Positions 24,648-33,483 of a stretch of 48,755 bases of DNA are shown one piece after another. The stretch spans positions 1 to 48,755 of the forward strand of contig NZ_KB891880.1 in the NCBI RefSeq assembly GCF_000373585.1, read 5' to 3'. The stretch comes from Streptomyces sp. MspMP-M5 (GTDB lineage: Bacteria > Actinomycetota > Actinomycetes > Streptomycetales > Streptomycetaceae). The notes under the pieces were generated by a model. The model made no database searches. It saw only the letters and a program-made list of their open reading frames with translations, and was not told the origin of the DNA. The translations under genes and the position numbers were made by a program. The first letter of the stretch is position 1. Each line of letters opens with the position of its first letter.

Positions 24648-26015
24648 ATGACGTTGACGGGCATGGCGCGCACGGGCACCGCGCCCCGCGGCACGACGGG
24701 TACCGGCGCCGCGCCGGCGGGGCCCGCGTCCGCGCCCGGGGCCGGGGCGGCGGCGCGGGTGGTGGTGGTCGGCGGGGGGATGGCCGCCGCCCGGCTCGTC
24801 CAGCAGCTGGCCGCGGTGGCGGACGGTACGGGCGGGCGTCCGCCGCGGGTGACCGTCCTCGCCGAGGAGCCGCACCCGCCCTACAACCGGGTGCTGCTCG
24901 CCGAGGTGCTCGCCGGCCGCTACCCGGCGCAGGTCATCGCGCTGCCGGCGCCGGCCGCCGGAGTGGCCTGGCACGGCGGTGTACGGGTGGTCCGGATCGA
25001 GCGGGGCGCCCGGCGGGTGCGGTGTGCGGACGGGCGGGAGTTCGGCTACGACGCGCTGGTGCTGGCCACCGGCGCCAATCCCGTACTGCCGCCGCTGCGC
25101 GGCCTGTTCGGGCCCGGCGGGCGGGAGCTGCCCGACGGGGTGCATCCGTTCCGCACGCTGGACGACTGTGCGGCGCTGGCCGCGGCGGTCCGGCCCGGCC
25201 TGCCGGCGGTGGTGATCGGCGGCGGGCTGCTCGGCGTGTCCGCGGCCCGGGCGCTGGCGGCGTGCGGGGCGCGGGTCCTGCTGGCCCACCAGGGCAGGTA
25301 TCTGATGGAACGTCACCTCGATCCGGAGGCGGCGGAACTGCTCCGGGAGCACCTCGTCGGCCTAGGCGTGGAGGTGCACACCGAGTGCCGGGCCCGTGGC
25401 GTGCGGCCCCGGCCGGTGACCGGCGCCGACGGCCGGCGGCGGGTGCACGGCGTCGAACTGGCCGACGGGCATGTGCTCGACGCCGGTGTGGTCGTCGTGG
25501 CGTGCGGGGTCCGCCCCCGTACCGGGCTCGCCCGGGACGCCGGACTGGACGTCGGCGCCGGCATCCGGGTGGACGGCGCGCTGCGCACCAGCGACCCGCA
25601 CATCCACGCCGTCGGCGACTGCGCCGAGCACCGCGGGACGGTGTACGGCCTGGCCGGCGCCGCCCAGGAACAGGCCGACGCACTGGCCCGGGTGCTGACC
25701 GGGCCCCGGCCCGCGGCGCCCGCCTACACCGGGACCCGGACCCTGACCCGGCTCACCCTGCCGGGGCGGGACGCGCTGGACCTGGCCGCGTTCGGCGAGC
25801 CCGAGGCGCGCCCCGGCGACGACGTCGTCCGGCTCGCCGACGCCACCCGCGGCACCTACCGCAAGGTCGTGGTCCGCAGCGACCGCCTGGTCGGCGGGGT
25901 GCTCCTCGGCGCGCTCGGCAGCGTCGGCACGCTCGCCCGCGCCTGGGAGGGAGCAGAGCCGCTCCCGTCCGGCGGCCCCCTGCTCCACCTGCTCACCAAC
26001 GACGGAGGCTCCTGA
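24648..26015 (+). CDS. FAD/NAD(P)-dependent reductase of nitrate/nitrite assimilation
   Basis: 455-residue flavoprotein. It shows VVVVGGGMAAARLVQQL (FAD), EEPHPPYNRVLLAEVLAG (typical of the NirB N-terminal/NasB reductase group), VVIGGGLLGVSAARAL (NADH) and HAVGDCAEH. It likely feeds electrons to nitrate or nitrite reductase. A Gly/Ala/Thr-rich lead of about 35 residues precedes the domain. The stop overlaps the nirB start by one base (TGATG). First gene of the operon, downstream of the GAAAC-N17-GTAAC element. Confidence 0.9.
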   Translation: MTLTGMARTGTAPRGTTGTGAAPAGPASAPGAGAAARVVVVGGGMAAARLVQQLAAVADGTGGRPPRVTVLAEEPHPPYNRVLLAEVLAGRYPAQVIALPAPAAGVAWHGGVRVVRIERGARRVRCADGREFGYDALVLATGANPVLPPLRGLFGPGGRELPDGVHPFRTLDDCAALAAAVRPGLPAVVIGGGLLGVSAARALAACGARVLLAHQGRYLMERHLDPEAAELLREHLVGLGVEVHTECRARGVRPRPVTGADGRRRVHGVELADGHVLDAGVVVVACGVRPRTGLARDAGLDVGAGIRVDGALRTSDPHIHAVGDCAEHRGTVYGLAGAAQEQADALARVLTGPRPAAPAYTGTRTLTRLTLPGRDALDLAAFGEPEARPGDDVVRLADATRGTYRKVVVRSDRLVGGVLLGALGSVGTLARAWEGAEPLPSGGPLLHLLTNDGGS

Positions 26016-28642
26016 TGTCCACGACGGCTTTTCGTGACCGGTCCCGCCCCACGATCGTGCTCGTCGGCCACGGCATGGTCGGCCAGCGCTTCCTGGAGGC
26101 ACTGGCCGGGCGCGGCCTGACCGCCACGCACCGCGTGGTCGTGCTGTGCGAGGAGCCGCGCCCGGCGTACGACCGGGTCCAGCTCACCTCGTACTTCTCG
26201 GGGAAGACGCCCGGGGAACTCTCCCTGACCGACCCGGCGTTCCTCGACGAGCACGGCATCGAGCTGCACCTCGGCGACCCGGTGGAGACGATCGACCGCG
26301 CGGCGCGGAAGGTGACCGCCCGCTCCGGCCTGGCCGTCGAGTACGACACCCTGGTGCTGGCCACCGGCTCGTACCCGTTCGTGCCGCCGGTGCCGAACAA
26401 GGACGCCACCGGGTGTTTCGTCTACCGCACGATCGAGGACCTGCTCGCGATCGAGGAGTACGCCAGGGACCGCGCCACGACCGGTGCGGTGGTCGGCGGC
26501 GGGCTGCTCGGGCTGGAGGCGGCGGGGGCGCTCAAGGGCCTCGGGCTGACCTCGCACATCGTGGAGTTCGCGCCGCGGCTGATGCCGGTGCAGGTGGACG
26601 AGGGCGGCGGCGCGGCGCTGCTGCGGACCATCGAGGAGATGGGCCTGACGGTCCACACCGGCGTGGGCACCCAGGAGATCGTGACCGACGCGGCCGGCGC
26701 CGTCACCGGCATGAAGCTGTCCGACGGCTCCGAACTCGCCACCGACATGGTGGTGTTCAGCGCCGGCGTCCGCCCCCGCGACCAGCTGGCCCGCGACTGC
26801 GGACTGGCGGTCGGCGAGCGCGGCGGCATCGGCGTCGACGAGCAGTGCCGCACCGTCACCGACCCGCACGTCTTCGCGATCGGCGAGTGCGCGCTGGCCG
26901 CGGACGGCCGGGTGTACGGGCTGGTCGCGCCCGGTTACGAGCAGGCCGAGACCGCGGCGGCCGCGATCGCCGACGACGGGGCCGAGCCGTTGGCGTTCAC
27001 CGGCGCCGACCTGTCCACCAAGCTCAAGCTGCTCGGCGTGGACGTGGCGTCCTTCGGCGACGCGCACGGCACGGCCGAGGGCTGCCTCGACGTGGTCTAC
27101 TCCGACTCCCGGGCGGGCCTGTACAAGAAGCTGGTCATCGGGGCGGACGGCACCCTGCTCGGCGGCGTCCTGGTCGGCGACGCGGAGGCGTACGGGACGC
27201 TGCGGGCGCTCACCGGCTCGGTGCCGCCGGTCGCGCCGAAGTCGCTGGTGCTGCCCGCCGGCGCCGGCGGGGGCGCCCAGCTCGGCCCGGGCGCGCTCCC
27301 CGACGACGCGGTCGTCTGCTCCTGCCACAACGTCAGCAAGGGCACCATCCGCGGCGCGGTCACCGAGCACCGGTGCACCTCCGTGCCCGAGGTGAAGAAG
27401 TGCACCAAGGCCGGTACCGGCTGCGGCAGTTGCGTGAAGGTGCTCGACCAGCTGGTCACCGCCGAACTGGAGGCGTCCGGCATCGAGGTCGACAAGGGCC
27501 TGTGCGGCTGCTTCGCCCAGACCCGCGGGGAGCTGTACGAGATCGTCCTGGCGCTGGGCGTCACCTCGTACCGGGAGCTGCTGGACGGGCACGGCCGGGA
27601 GGGCGCCCGGGGCGGCGAGGGCTGCGAGGTGTGCAAGCCGGCGGTGGCCTCGATCATCGCCTCCCTCGCCCCGTCGATCGGCGCGAGCGGCTACGTCCTG
27701 GACGGGGAGCAGGCGGCCCTCCAGGACACCAACGACCACTTCCTCGCCAACCTCCAGAAGAACGGCTCGTACTCGGTCGTACCGCGCATCCCCGGCGGGG
27801 AGATCGCCCCCGAGAAGCTGATCGTGATCGGCGAGATCGCCCGGGACTTCGGTCTCTACACCAAGATCACCGGTGGTCAGCGGATCGACATGTTCGGTGC
27901 CCGGGTGGAGCAACTCCCGCAGATCTGGGGCCGGCTGGTGGAAGCGGGCTTCGAGTCCGGGCACGCGTACGGCAAGTCGCTGCGCACCGTGAAGTCCTGT
28001 GTGGGATCGACCTGGTGCCGCTTCGGCGTACAGGACTCGGTCCGGATGGCGATCGACCTGGAGCTGCGCTACCGGGGGCTGCGCTCCCCGCACAAGCTCA
28101 AGTCCGCCGTATCCGGCTGCGCCCGCGAGTGCGCCGAGGCCCAGTCCAAGGACTTCGGGGTGATCGCCACGGCCAACGGCTGGAACCTCTACGTCGGCGG
28201 CAACGGCGGCGCGACCCCGCGCCACGCCGACCTGCTGGCCCAGGACCTCTCCGACGCCGAACTGGTCCGCCTGATCGACCGCTTCCTGATGTTCTACATC
28301 CGCACCGCGGACCGGCTGGAGCGCACCTCGACCTGGCTGGAGCGGATTCCCGGCGGCCTGGAGCACGTACGCGACGTGGTGGTGCACGACTCGCTGGGCA
28401 TCTGCGACGAGTTGGAGCGGCTGATGCGCACGCACATCGCGCACTACCGCGACGAGTGGGCCGCGACCCTCGACGACCCCGAGAAGCTCGCCCGGTTCGT
28501 GTCCTTCGTGAACGCCCCCGACACCCCCGACCCGGTCGTCGCCTTCGTCCCCGAACGCGACCAGATGAAGCCCGACCTGCCGCTGCTGGCCATCGGCCGG
28601 CGCCCCCTGGACGACGCACTGGAAGGAACCTCCCAGCGATGA
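26015..28642 (+). CDS. nirB: Nitrite reductase (NADH), large subunit
   Basis: 875 residues. The N-terminal FAD/NAD domain has VLVGHGMVGQRFLE, VVGGGLLGLEAAGAL and FAIGECAL. Two BFD-like [2Fe-2S] segments follow (VCSCHNVSKGTIRG with CTKAGTGCGSC; LCGCFAQTRGELYEI with GCEVCKPA). The siroheme/[4Fe-4S] sulfite/nitrite reductase domain comes last, with Cys ligands in SCVGSTWCRFG and SGCARECAEAQ. It reduces nitrite to ammonium with NADH in the cytoplasm. The ATG at 26015 follows GGAGG. The stop overlaps nirD (ATGA). All cofactor residues are present. Confidence 0.97.
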   Translation: MSTTAFRDRSRPTIVLVGHGMVGQRFLEALAGRGLTATHRVVVLCEEPRPAYDRVQLTSYFSGKTPGELSLTDPAFLDEHGIELHLGDPVETIDRAARKVTARSGLAVEYDTLVLATGSYPFVPPVPNKDATGCFVYRTIEDLLAIEEYARDRATTGAVVGGGLLGLEAAGALKGLGLTSHIVEFAPRLMPVQVDEGGGAALLRTIEEMGLTVHTGVGTQEIVTDAAGAVTGMKLSDGSELATDMVVFSAGVRPRDQLARDCGLAVGERGGIGVDEQCRTVTDPHVFAIGECALAADGRVYGLVAPGYEQAETAAAAIADDGAEPLAFTGADLSTKLKLLGVDVASFGDAHGTAEGCLDVVYSDSRAGLYKKLVIGADGTLLGGVLVGDAEAYGTLRALTGSVPPVAPKSLVLPAGAGGGAQLGPGALPDDAVVCSCHNVSKGTIRGAVTEHRCTSVPEVKKCTKAGTGCGSCVKVLDQLVTAELEASGIEVDKGLCGCFAQTRGELYEIVLALGVTSYRELLDGHGREGARGGEGCEVCKPAVASIIASLAPSIGASGYVLDGEQAALQDTNDHFLANLQKNGSYSVVPRIPGGEIAPEKLIVIGEIARDFGLYTKITGGQRIDMFGARVEQLPQIWGRLVEAGFESGHAYGKSLRTVKSCVGSTWCRFGVQDSVRMAIDLELRYRGLRSPHKLKSAVSGCARECAEAQSKDFGVIATANGWNLYVGGNGGATPRHADLLAQDLSDAELVRLIDRFLMFYIRTADRLERTSTWLERIPGGLEHVRDVVVHDSLGICDELERLMRTHIAHYRDEWAATLDDPEKLARFVSFVNAPDTPDPVVAFVPERDQMKPDLPLLAIGRRPLDDALEGTSQR

Positions 28643-28995
28643 CCCTGACACTTGAGACGACCGACCTCCAGGTCCAAATCCGCCTGGGTGATGACTGGTT
28701 CACGGTCTGCGACCTGCACCGGCTGGCCCCCGGCCGCGGGGTCGCCGCCCTGCTGCCGGACGGCCGCCAGGTGGCGCTGTTCCGGGGCCGCGGGGACCGG
28801 CTCCACGCCATCGACAACCGCGACCCGTTCACCGGCGCCCCGGTCCTGGCCCGGGGGCTGACCGGCACCGCCGCGGGCCGCCCGTTCGTGGCGTCGCCGC
28901 TGCTCAAGCAGCGGTTCGACCTGGAGACCGGGGTGTGCCTGGACGACCCGTCGGTGTCCGTACGGGCGTACCGGGTGCGGGCGCGCGCCGTGTGA
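28639..28995 (+). CDS. nirD: Nitrite reductase small subunit
   Basis: 118-residue Rieske-fold protein (WFTVCDLHRLAPGRGVAALLP, VALFRGRGDRLHAIDNRDPF, RFDLETGVCLDD). The [2Fe-2S] Cys/His ligands of true Rieske proteins are missing, as is usual in NirD. Pairs with NirB; ATG overlaps the nirB stop by four bases. Confidence 0.95.
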   Translation: MTLTLETTDLQVQIRLGDDWFTVCDLHRLAPGRGVAALLPDGRQVALFRGRGDRLHAIDNRDPFTGAPVLARGLTGTAAGRPFVASPLLKQRFDLETGVCLDDPSVSVRAYRVRARAV

Positions 28996-29037
28996 GCGCC
29001 GGGCGTACGCTGGAATTCCCCTACCGAGGAGTACGGC

Positions 29038-29976
29038 GTGACGCGGTGGAACACCAGCCACATCCCCGATCAGACCGGCCGCGCGGTGGTCGTCACCGGC
29101 GCCAACAGCGGCCTGGGCTATGTCACCGCCCGTGAGCTGGCGCGACGCGGCGCCCGCGTGGTGCTGGCCTGTCGCAGCGCGGAGCGGGGCGAAGCCGCAC
29201 TGGCCCGGCTGCGGTCCGAAGTCCCCGCCGCCGAGGCGGAGTTCCGGCCGCTGGACCTCGCCGACCTGGCGTCGGTGCGGCACTTCGCCGAGGACCTCGG
29301 CGACTTCTGTGGCGACCGGCTCGACCTGCTGATCAACAACGCGGGGGTGATGGCGCTGCCGTACCGCACCACCGCGGACGGCTTCGAGATGCAGTTCGGC
29401 ACCAACCACCTGGGGCACTTCGCGCTCACGGGGCTGCTGCTGCCCAGGCTCCTGGCGACGCCCGGGGCGCGGATCGTGACGGTCTCCAGCATGCTGCACG
29501 TGCTCGCCGACGTGAATCTGGACGACCTCGACGGCGAGCGCTCCTACCACCGCTGGATCGCCTACGGCCGGTCGAAGAGCGCCAACCTGCTCTTCACCCA
29601 CGAGCTGGCCCGGCGGCTGGCGGCGGCCGGCTCGCAGGTCGTCGCGGCCGCCGCGCACCCCGGCTACGCGCAGACCAACCTCCAGACGGCCGGCGTCCGC
29701 ATGGAGGGCCGCCGGACCGCCGAGCGCCTGGTGGAGCTGGGCAACCGCGTCATCGCCCAGCCCGCGGACGGCGGCGCCCTGGGCACGCTGTGCGCGGCCA
29801 CCGCCCCGCACATGCGCCCGGACGCCTTCATCGGGCCGCGCAACGGGCTCCGCGGCGCCCCCGCCCGCTCCTTCCGCGCCCCCTGGACGCGCAAGGACGC
29901 CACCGCCGAGCGCCTCTGGACGGCGTCCGAGGAGCTCACCAAGGTGCGGTACGACTTCACCGTCCCCGGGGCGTGA
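29038..29976 (+). CDS. Short-chain dehydrogenase/reductase
   Basis: 312-residue classical-type SDR: cofactor loop VVVTGANSGLGYVTA, LLINNAGVMA, Ser in IVTVSSMLH and YGRSKSAN (Tyr/Lys). The Arg in VLACRSAERG suggests NADP(H). Resembles retinol dehydrogenase/WWOX-type bacterial oxidoreductases. The start is GTG at 29038 with GAGGAG upstream. Substrate unknown. Confidence 0.92.
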   Translation: MTRWNTSHIPDQTGRAVVVTGANSGLGYVTARELARRGARVVLACRSAERGEAALARLRSEVPAAEAEFRPLDLADLASVRHFAEDLGDFCGDRLDLLINNAGVMALPYRTTADGFEMQFGTNHLGHFALTGLLLPRLLATPGARIVTVSSMLHVLADVNLDDLDGERSYHRWIAYGRSKSANLLFTHELARRLAAAGSQVVAAAAHPGYAQTNLQTAGVRMEGRRTAERLVELGNRVIAQPADGGALGTLCAATAPHMRPDAFIGPRNGLRGAPARSFRAPWTRKDATAERLWTASEELTKVRYDFTVPGA

Positions 29977-29988
29977 GCCCCGGCCCGC

Positions 29989-30020
29989 CGGGCGCGCCCG
30001 TGCCCAAAGGGGCGCGCCCG
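29989..30020 (+). terminator. Hairpin terminator after the SDR gene
   Basis: CGGGCGCGCCC (29989-29999) pairs perfectly with GGGCGCGCCCG (30010-30020), 10-base loop. It lies 13 bp after the SDR stop. Confidence 0.7.
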
Positions 30021-30178
30021 CGGGCCTCATGAGGCGCGCATTCCCGTGTGCACCGTCAACATCGCGTGAAGATCGCAGCGCCGCCCGCCAAGGGCGCGCC
30101 AAAACCGCTCGTCGGCCGCCGAAACGGCCTCCAGGCTGGCCAGGTCCCAGCCAGTGCCGCACGGAGGTACGACGAACG

Positions 30179-32062
30179 ATGTCGACGGTGTCGCAGCCCG
30201 CAAACCGGCCGGAGCAGCCGCCCCCGGCGACCGCCCCCGGCTCAGGCGCCGCCGCCGGCCCGGCCGCCGGTCCCGACCCGGCCGGTGACCGGCACCGCCT
30301 GACCGCCCTCCAGGGCCTGGCCGCCCTCTCCCTCGACGCGATGGCGTCCGTCGCGTACGGACCGGAGTCGATCGTGCTGGTGCTGGCCACGGCCGGCGCC
30401 TACGGCCTGGGCTTCACCCTCCCCGTCACACTCGCCATCGCCGCGCTGCTGGCCGTGCTGGTGGCGTCCTACCGCCAGGTCATCGCCGCCTTCCCCAACG
30501 GCGGCGGCTCCTACGCGGTGGCCAAGACCCACCTGGGTCGCCGCTCGGCCCTGGTCGCCGCCGCCTCGCTCGTCCTGGACTACATCCTCAACGTCGCGGT
30601 GTCGGTGACCGCCGGTGTCGCCGCCCTGACCTCCGCCTTCCCCGGCCTCTACGGCGACCGGGTGTGGATCTGCCTGGCGGTGCTGGTCCTGGTGACCGGC
30701 ATCAACCTGCGCGGGATCGCCGACTCGGCGCGGGCATTCCTGCTGCCCACCGCGGTCTTCGTCGCCTCGATCCTGGCGATGATCGTGGTCGGCCTGTTCC
30801 GCGACGCGCCGGCGTCCACCGCCACCGCCGCGGGCCACGCCTCCGTGCTCGCCCAGAACGCCACCTCCGTCGGCGCGCTGCTGCTCCTGAAGGCGTTCGC
30901 GTCCGGCTGCTCGGCGCTGACCGGCGTGGAGGCGGTCGCCAACGCCGTGCCGTCCTTCCGCGCCCCCGCCGCCCGGCGCGCCCAGCGCACCGAGGTCGCG
31001 CTCGGCGCCCTGCTCGGCGCGATGCTGATCGGCCTGTCGCTGCTCATCGGCCGCTTCCACCTCCAGCCGGTCGAGGGCGTCACCGTCCTCGCCCAGCTCG
31101 CGGACGCCTCGCTCGGCCACAACTGGGCCTTCTACGTCGTCCAGTTCGCCACCATGGTGCTGCTGGCGCTGGCCGCCAACACCTCCTTCGGCGGGCTGCC
31201 GGTGCTGATGGGGCTGCTGGCCCGCGACAACTACCTGCCGCACGTCTTCGGTCTGAAGGCCGACCGCCAGGTCCACCGCCACGGCGTACTGGCACTGGCC
31301 GCGGTCGCCGCCGCGCTGCTCGTCTTCTCCGGCGGCGACGTCAACACGCTGGTGCCGCTGTTCGCCATCGGCGTCTTCGTCGGCTTCACGCTCTGCCAGG
31401 CCGGCATGGTCCGCCACTGGCACCTGGAGCGGTCTGCCGGCTGGTTCGGCAAGGCCCTGCTCAACGGCTTCGGCGCGGTGCTCACCGCCGCCGCGGCGCT
31501 CGTGGTCACCGCCACCAAGTTCACCGACGGCGCCTGGCTGATCGTGATCGCGCTACCGCTGCTGGTCCTCGCCTTCGAGGCCGTCCACCGCGCCTACGCC
31601 CGGATCGGCGACCGCCTCGGCCTGGGCCGGGTGCCCGAACCGCCGCGCCGCGCCCGCTCGTTGGTCGTCGTCCCCGTCTCCCACCTGTCCCGGCTGACCG
31701 GCGAGGCGCTCAACGCGGCGGTGTCGATGGGCGACGAGGTGATCGCGGTCACCGTCACCCACGCCGAGGACCGCCCCGCCGCGGAGGCACTGCGCCGCGA
31801 CTGGGAACTGTGGAACCCCGGCGTCGACCTGCTCGAACTGCCCTCCCCCACCCGTTCCCTGGGCCGCCCGATCGCCTCCTACGTCCGCGACCTGACGGCC
31901 CGCCGCCCGGACGCCCGGGTCACCGTCCTGATCCCCGAGGCCGAGCCCGCCCACGTGTGGCAGCGGCTGCTGCAGAACCAGCGGGGCGGAGTGGTGGCGC
32001 ATGCGGTGCGACGGGATACGGATGCGGTGATCTGCCGGTTGCGGTTCCGGCTCACGCCGTAG
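30179..32062 (+). CDS. KimA-like potassium transporter (APC superfamily)
   Basis: 627 residues with about twelve membrane segments and a soluble C-terminal domain (about residues 470-627). The signature stretches SLDAMASVAYGPESIVLVLA, SYRQVIAAFPNGGGSYAVAK, DYILNVAVSVTAGV and SGCSALTGVEAVANAVP closely recall Bacillus KimA (YdaO), a high-affinity K+ importer regulated by c-di-AMP. A generic amino-acid permease is the alternative. Start ATG at 30179 with GGAGG 11 bases upstream, and a Pro/Ala-rich N-terminus. I looked in the 30021-30178 leader for a ydaO-type riboswitch and could not recognise one. Confidence 0.82.
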   Translation: MSTVSQPANRPEQPPPATAPGSGAAAGPAAGPDPAGDRHRLTALQGLAALSLDAMASVAYGPESIVLVLATAGAYGLGFTLPVTLAIAALLAVLVASYRQVIAAFPNGGGSYAVAKTHLGRRSALVAAASLVLDYILNVAVSVTAGVAALTSAFPGLYGDRVWICLAVLVLVTGINLRGIADSARAFLLPTAVFVASILAMIVVGLFRDAPASTATAAGHASVLAQNATSVGALLLLKAFASGCSALTGVEAVANAVPSFRAPAARRAQRTEVALGALLGAMLIGLSLLIGRFHLQPVEGVTVLAQLADASLGHNWAFYVVQFATMVLLALAANTSFGGLPVLMGLLARDNYLPHVFGLKADRQVHRHGVLALAAVAAALLVFSGGDVNTLVPLFAIGVFVGFTLCQAGMVRHWHLERSAGWFGKALLNGFGAVLTAAAALVVTATKFTDGAWLIVIALPLLVLAFEAVHRAYARIGDRLGLGRVPEPPRRARSLVVVPVSHLSRLTGEALNAAVSMGDEVIAVTVTHAEDRPAAEALRRDWELWNPGVDLLELPSPTRSLGRPIASYVRDLTARRPDARVTVLIPEAEPAHVWQRLLQNQRGGVVAHAVRRDTDAVICRLRFRLTP

Positions 32063-32149
32063 TTTCCCGTACGTCGTCGGCTGTCCCACCGTGGTGGGGC
32101 TCTTCTCCGCCTTCGGCGGAGGGGGTTGTTGGGGCGGGGCCGCCTCTGT

Positions 32150-32280
32150 GCGTGGTGGGTGCCGGGTGCGGGGCCTCCGGGGTGGGTGTTCGGACTGCTT
32201 CGCTTTACGTCCGAACACCCACCCCTCCGGCCCCCACCCTCCCGCCGGTGGACGCGCCCCCGCCCGGTGGGGGAGAGGTG
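32150..32280 (+). repeat. Hairpin repeat, copy 1
   Basis: About 130 bp, repeated in inverted orientation at 32961-33090. At its centre is a 17-bp perfect stem (32179-32195 with 32209-32225; arm GGGGTGGGTGTTCGGAC) around the loop TGCTTCGCTTTAC. It may act as terminator for the transporter gene. The flanks (CCGCCGGTGG, CCCGGTGGGGGAGAGGTG) are conserved between copies. Confidence 0.85.
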
Positions 32281-32316
32281 AGGAAAGCCGTCCGGGCGGG
32301 GCGGCTACGGGAACGA

Positions 32317-32874
32317 TCAGCTTCGAGCCAACCACCCCGTGGCCGCGACCACCTCTCCGGCGATATCCGGAACCGAGCGGCCGTCGGTCGCCACCCTCAG
32401 TGTGTCCGCGGCCACCCGCTCGTCCAACAGCCGCGCCTTACGGGCGCTGTTCGCCAGCTCCCGGGCCAGTTCCGAGCCCTGCTCGCGGGCGGTGAGCCGC
32501 TCGGTGACGGTGGCGTCGGTGCCGGTGAGCAGCACCCGAACGATCCGCACGCGAGTCCCCATGGCCCGTTCGAACATCCCGGTGCTCTCCGGCAGCACAC
32601 TGACGGTGTTGACGTACACCATCCGCCGACATCCGATCCGGGTGTAATTCGCCCACACCGCAGTCAAGTTGCGCTCGGTGATCGCGGACCGCGACGGATC
32701 GCCCTCCGGAGCCGGATGCACCTGCCCCATGAAGTCCCCGTCCATGACGGCATGCCCGACCTCCGCGCCCCGCAGCAGCGCGGAAACCTCCCACCCGACC
32801 GTCGTCTTCCCGACCCCGGCGCGCCCCCCGATCAGCAACACTTCGGCTCCGGCCACCCCGCCGCTGCCCACCAT
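32317..32874 (-). CDS. Small P-loop nucleotide-binding protein, kinase-like
   Basis: 185 residues from ATG at 32874 (AGGAGG upstream). Walker A is GGRAGVGKTT at residue about 13-22, followed by MDGDFMGQVHP, which resembles the acidic substrate loop of small ATP-dependent kinases (gluconate/adenylylsulfate kinase-like AAA_33 proteins). A helical C-terminus follows (ERLTAREQGSELARELANSARKAR). Substrate unknown. The gene is enclosed by the two inverted hairpin repeats and is divergent from the tauD-like gene. Confidence 0.8.
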   Translation of the reverse strand: MVGSGGVAGAEVLLIGGRAGVGKTTVGWEVSALLRGAEVGHAVMDGDFMGQVHPAPEGDPSRSAITERNLTAVWANYTRIGCRRMVYVNTVSVLPESTGMFERAMGTRVRIVRVLLTGTDATVTERLTAREQGSELARELANSARKARLLDERVAADTLRVATDGRSVPDIAGEVVAATGWLARS

Positions 32875-32960
32875 CCAGGCCCCCTCCTGATCGTTTCCCC
32901 CGCCAGGCTGCCAGGCCCCACCACCCCCGGACGAACGATTTCCGCACCCACGACGGCCTC

Positions 32961-33090
32961 CACCTCTCCCCCACCGGGCGGGGGCGCGACCACCGGCGGG
33001 AGGGTGGGGGGCCGGAGGGGTGGGTGTTCGTACGTAAAGCGAAGCAGTCCGAACACCCACCCCGGAGGCCCCACACCCGCCACCCACCAC
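32961..33090 (-). repeat. Hairpin repeat, copy 2 (inverted)
   Basis: Inverted copy of 32150-32280. The central stem is 33017-33033 with 33047-33063 and has one mismatch (GTTCGTAC against GTCCGAAC). Together with copy 1 it encloses the kinase-like gene in an approximately 130-bp inverted repeat. Confidence 0.85.
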
Positions 33091-33202
33091 ACACCGGGCG
33101 CCACCGCCCAACACACCCAAACTTGGCCGGATTTCGCCTTCCGGCGCCCGGACAGGCGCGGGCTCGATGCCCAATGCGCCCCGGCCGCCAGGCCATGTGC
33201 GA

Positions 33203-33208
33203 TACGGT
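33203..33208 (+). promoter_or_regulatory. Possible -10 box of a leaderless small ORF
   Basis: TACGGT ends seven bases before the ATG at 33216. No clear -35. It would drive a leaderless transcript covering the small ORF and the dioxygenase gene. Confidence 0.4.
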
Positions 33209-33215
33209 GCGTGCC

Positions 33216-33356
33216 ATGCGCACGTACCCGGTCACCCGTGAGGCGGCGCCGCGCGACCGCGGCCCTCACGGTACGTGCGCGCCCCGCGGCCTGAGCTTCC
33301 TGCGCCGCCGCGGCCGAGTGGGTTCGCCCCCGGCCGGCTGTCCCCGCGTGTCCTGA
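33216..33356 (+). CDS. Possible leader peptide upstream of TauD-type dioxygenase
   Basis: 46 codons starting MRTYPVTREAAPRDRGPHG, with about nine Arg and two Cys (HGTCAPRG, PAGCPRVS). It has no ribosome-binding site but a -10-like box placed for leaderless translation. It ends 127 bp before the dioxygenase start. I recognise no family. The Arg- and Cys-containing leader before a sulfur-type dioxygenase suggests attenuation, but this is speculation. It may not be translated. Confidence 0.4.
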   Translation: MRTYPVTREAAPRDRGPHGTCAPRGLSFLRRRGRVGSPPAGCPRVS

Positions 33357-33483
33357 GGACCGCGCCCCGCGCCCGGATGGGCCGCACCCCCTGCACGAGC
33401 CGTCCGCCGCTCCCTCCCTTCTTCCTCCGCCGCAGCCCGGGCACCCCCACGCACCCCGCCAACTCCCTTCCAAGGAGGACCAG

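Larger units (their letters stand above)
32875..33483. other. Region between kinase-like and tauD-like genes
   Basis: 609 bp. It holds hairpin repeat copy 2 (32961-33090), a possible leaderless small ORF (33216-33356) and a Pro-codon/C-rich stretch up to the ribosome-binding site of the dioxygenase gene. No other gene is supported; longer frames across it are shadows of the repeats. Confidence 0.6.

Noticed and set aside
25856..28651. Open frame of about 930 codons on the - strand
   Set aside because: Complete antisense of nirB; no domain, and nirB is unmistakable.
30021..30178. ydaO-type c-di-AMP riboswitch before the KimA-like gene
   Set aside because: Searched by eye for the conserved helices and found none.
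33024..33356. 110-codon + strand ORF across hairpin repeat copy 2
   Set aside because: Its first half is the repeat itself; only the last 46 codons have a possible start signal.
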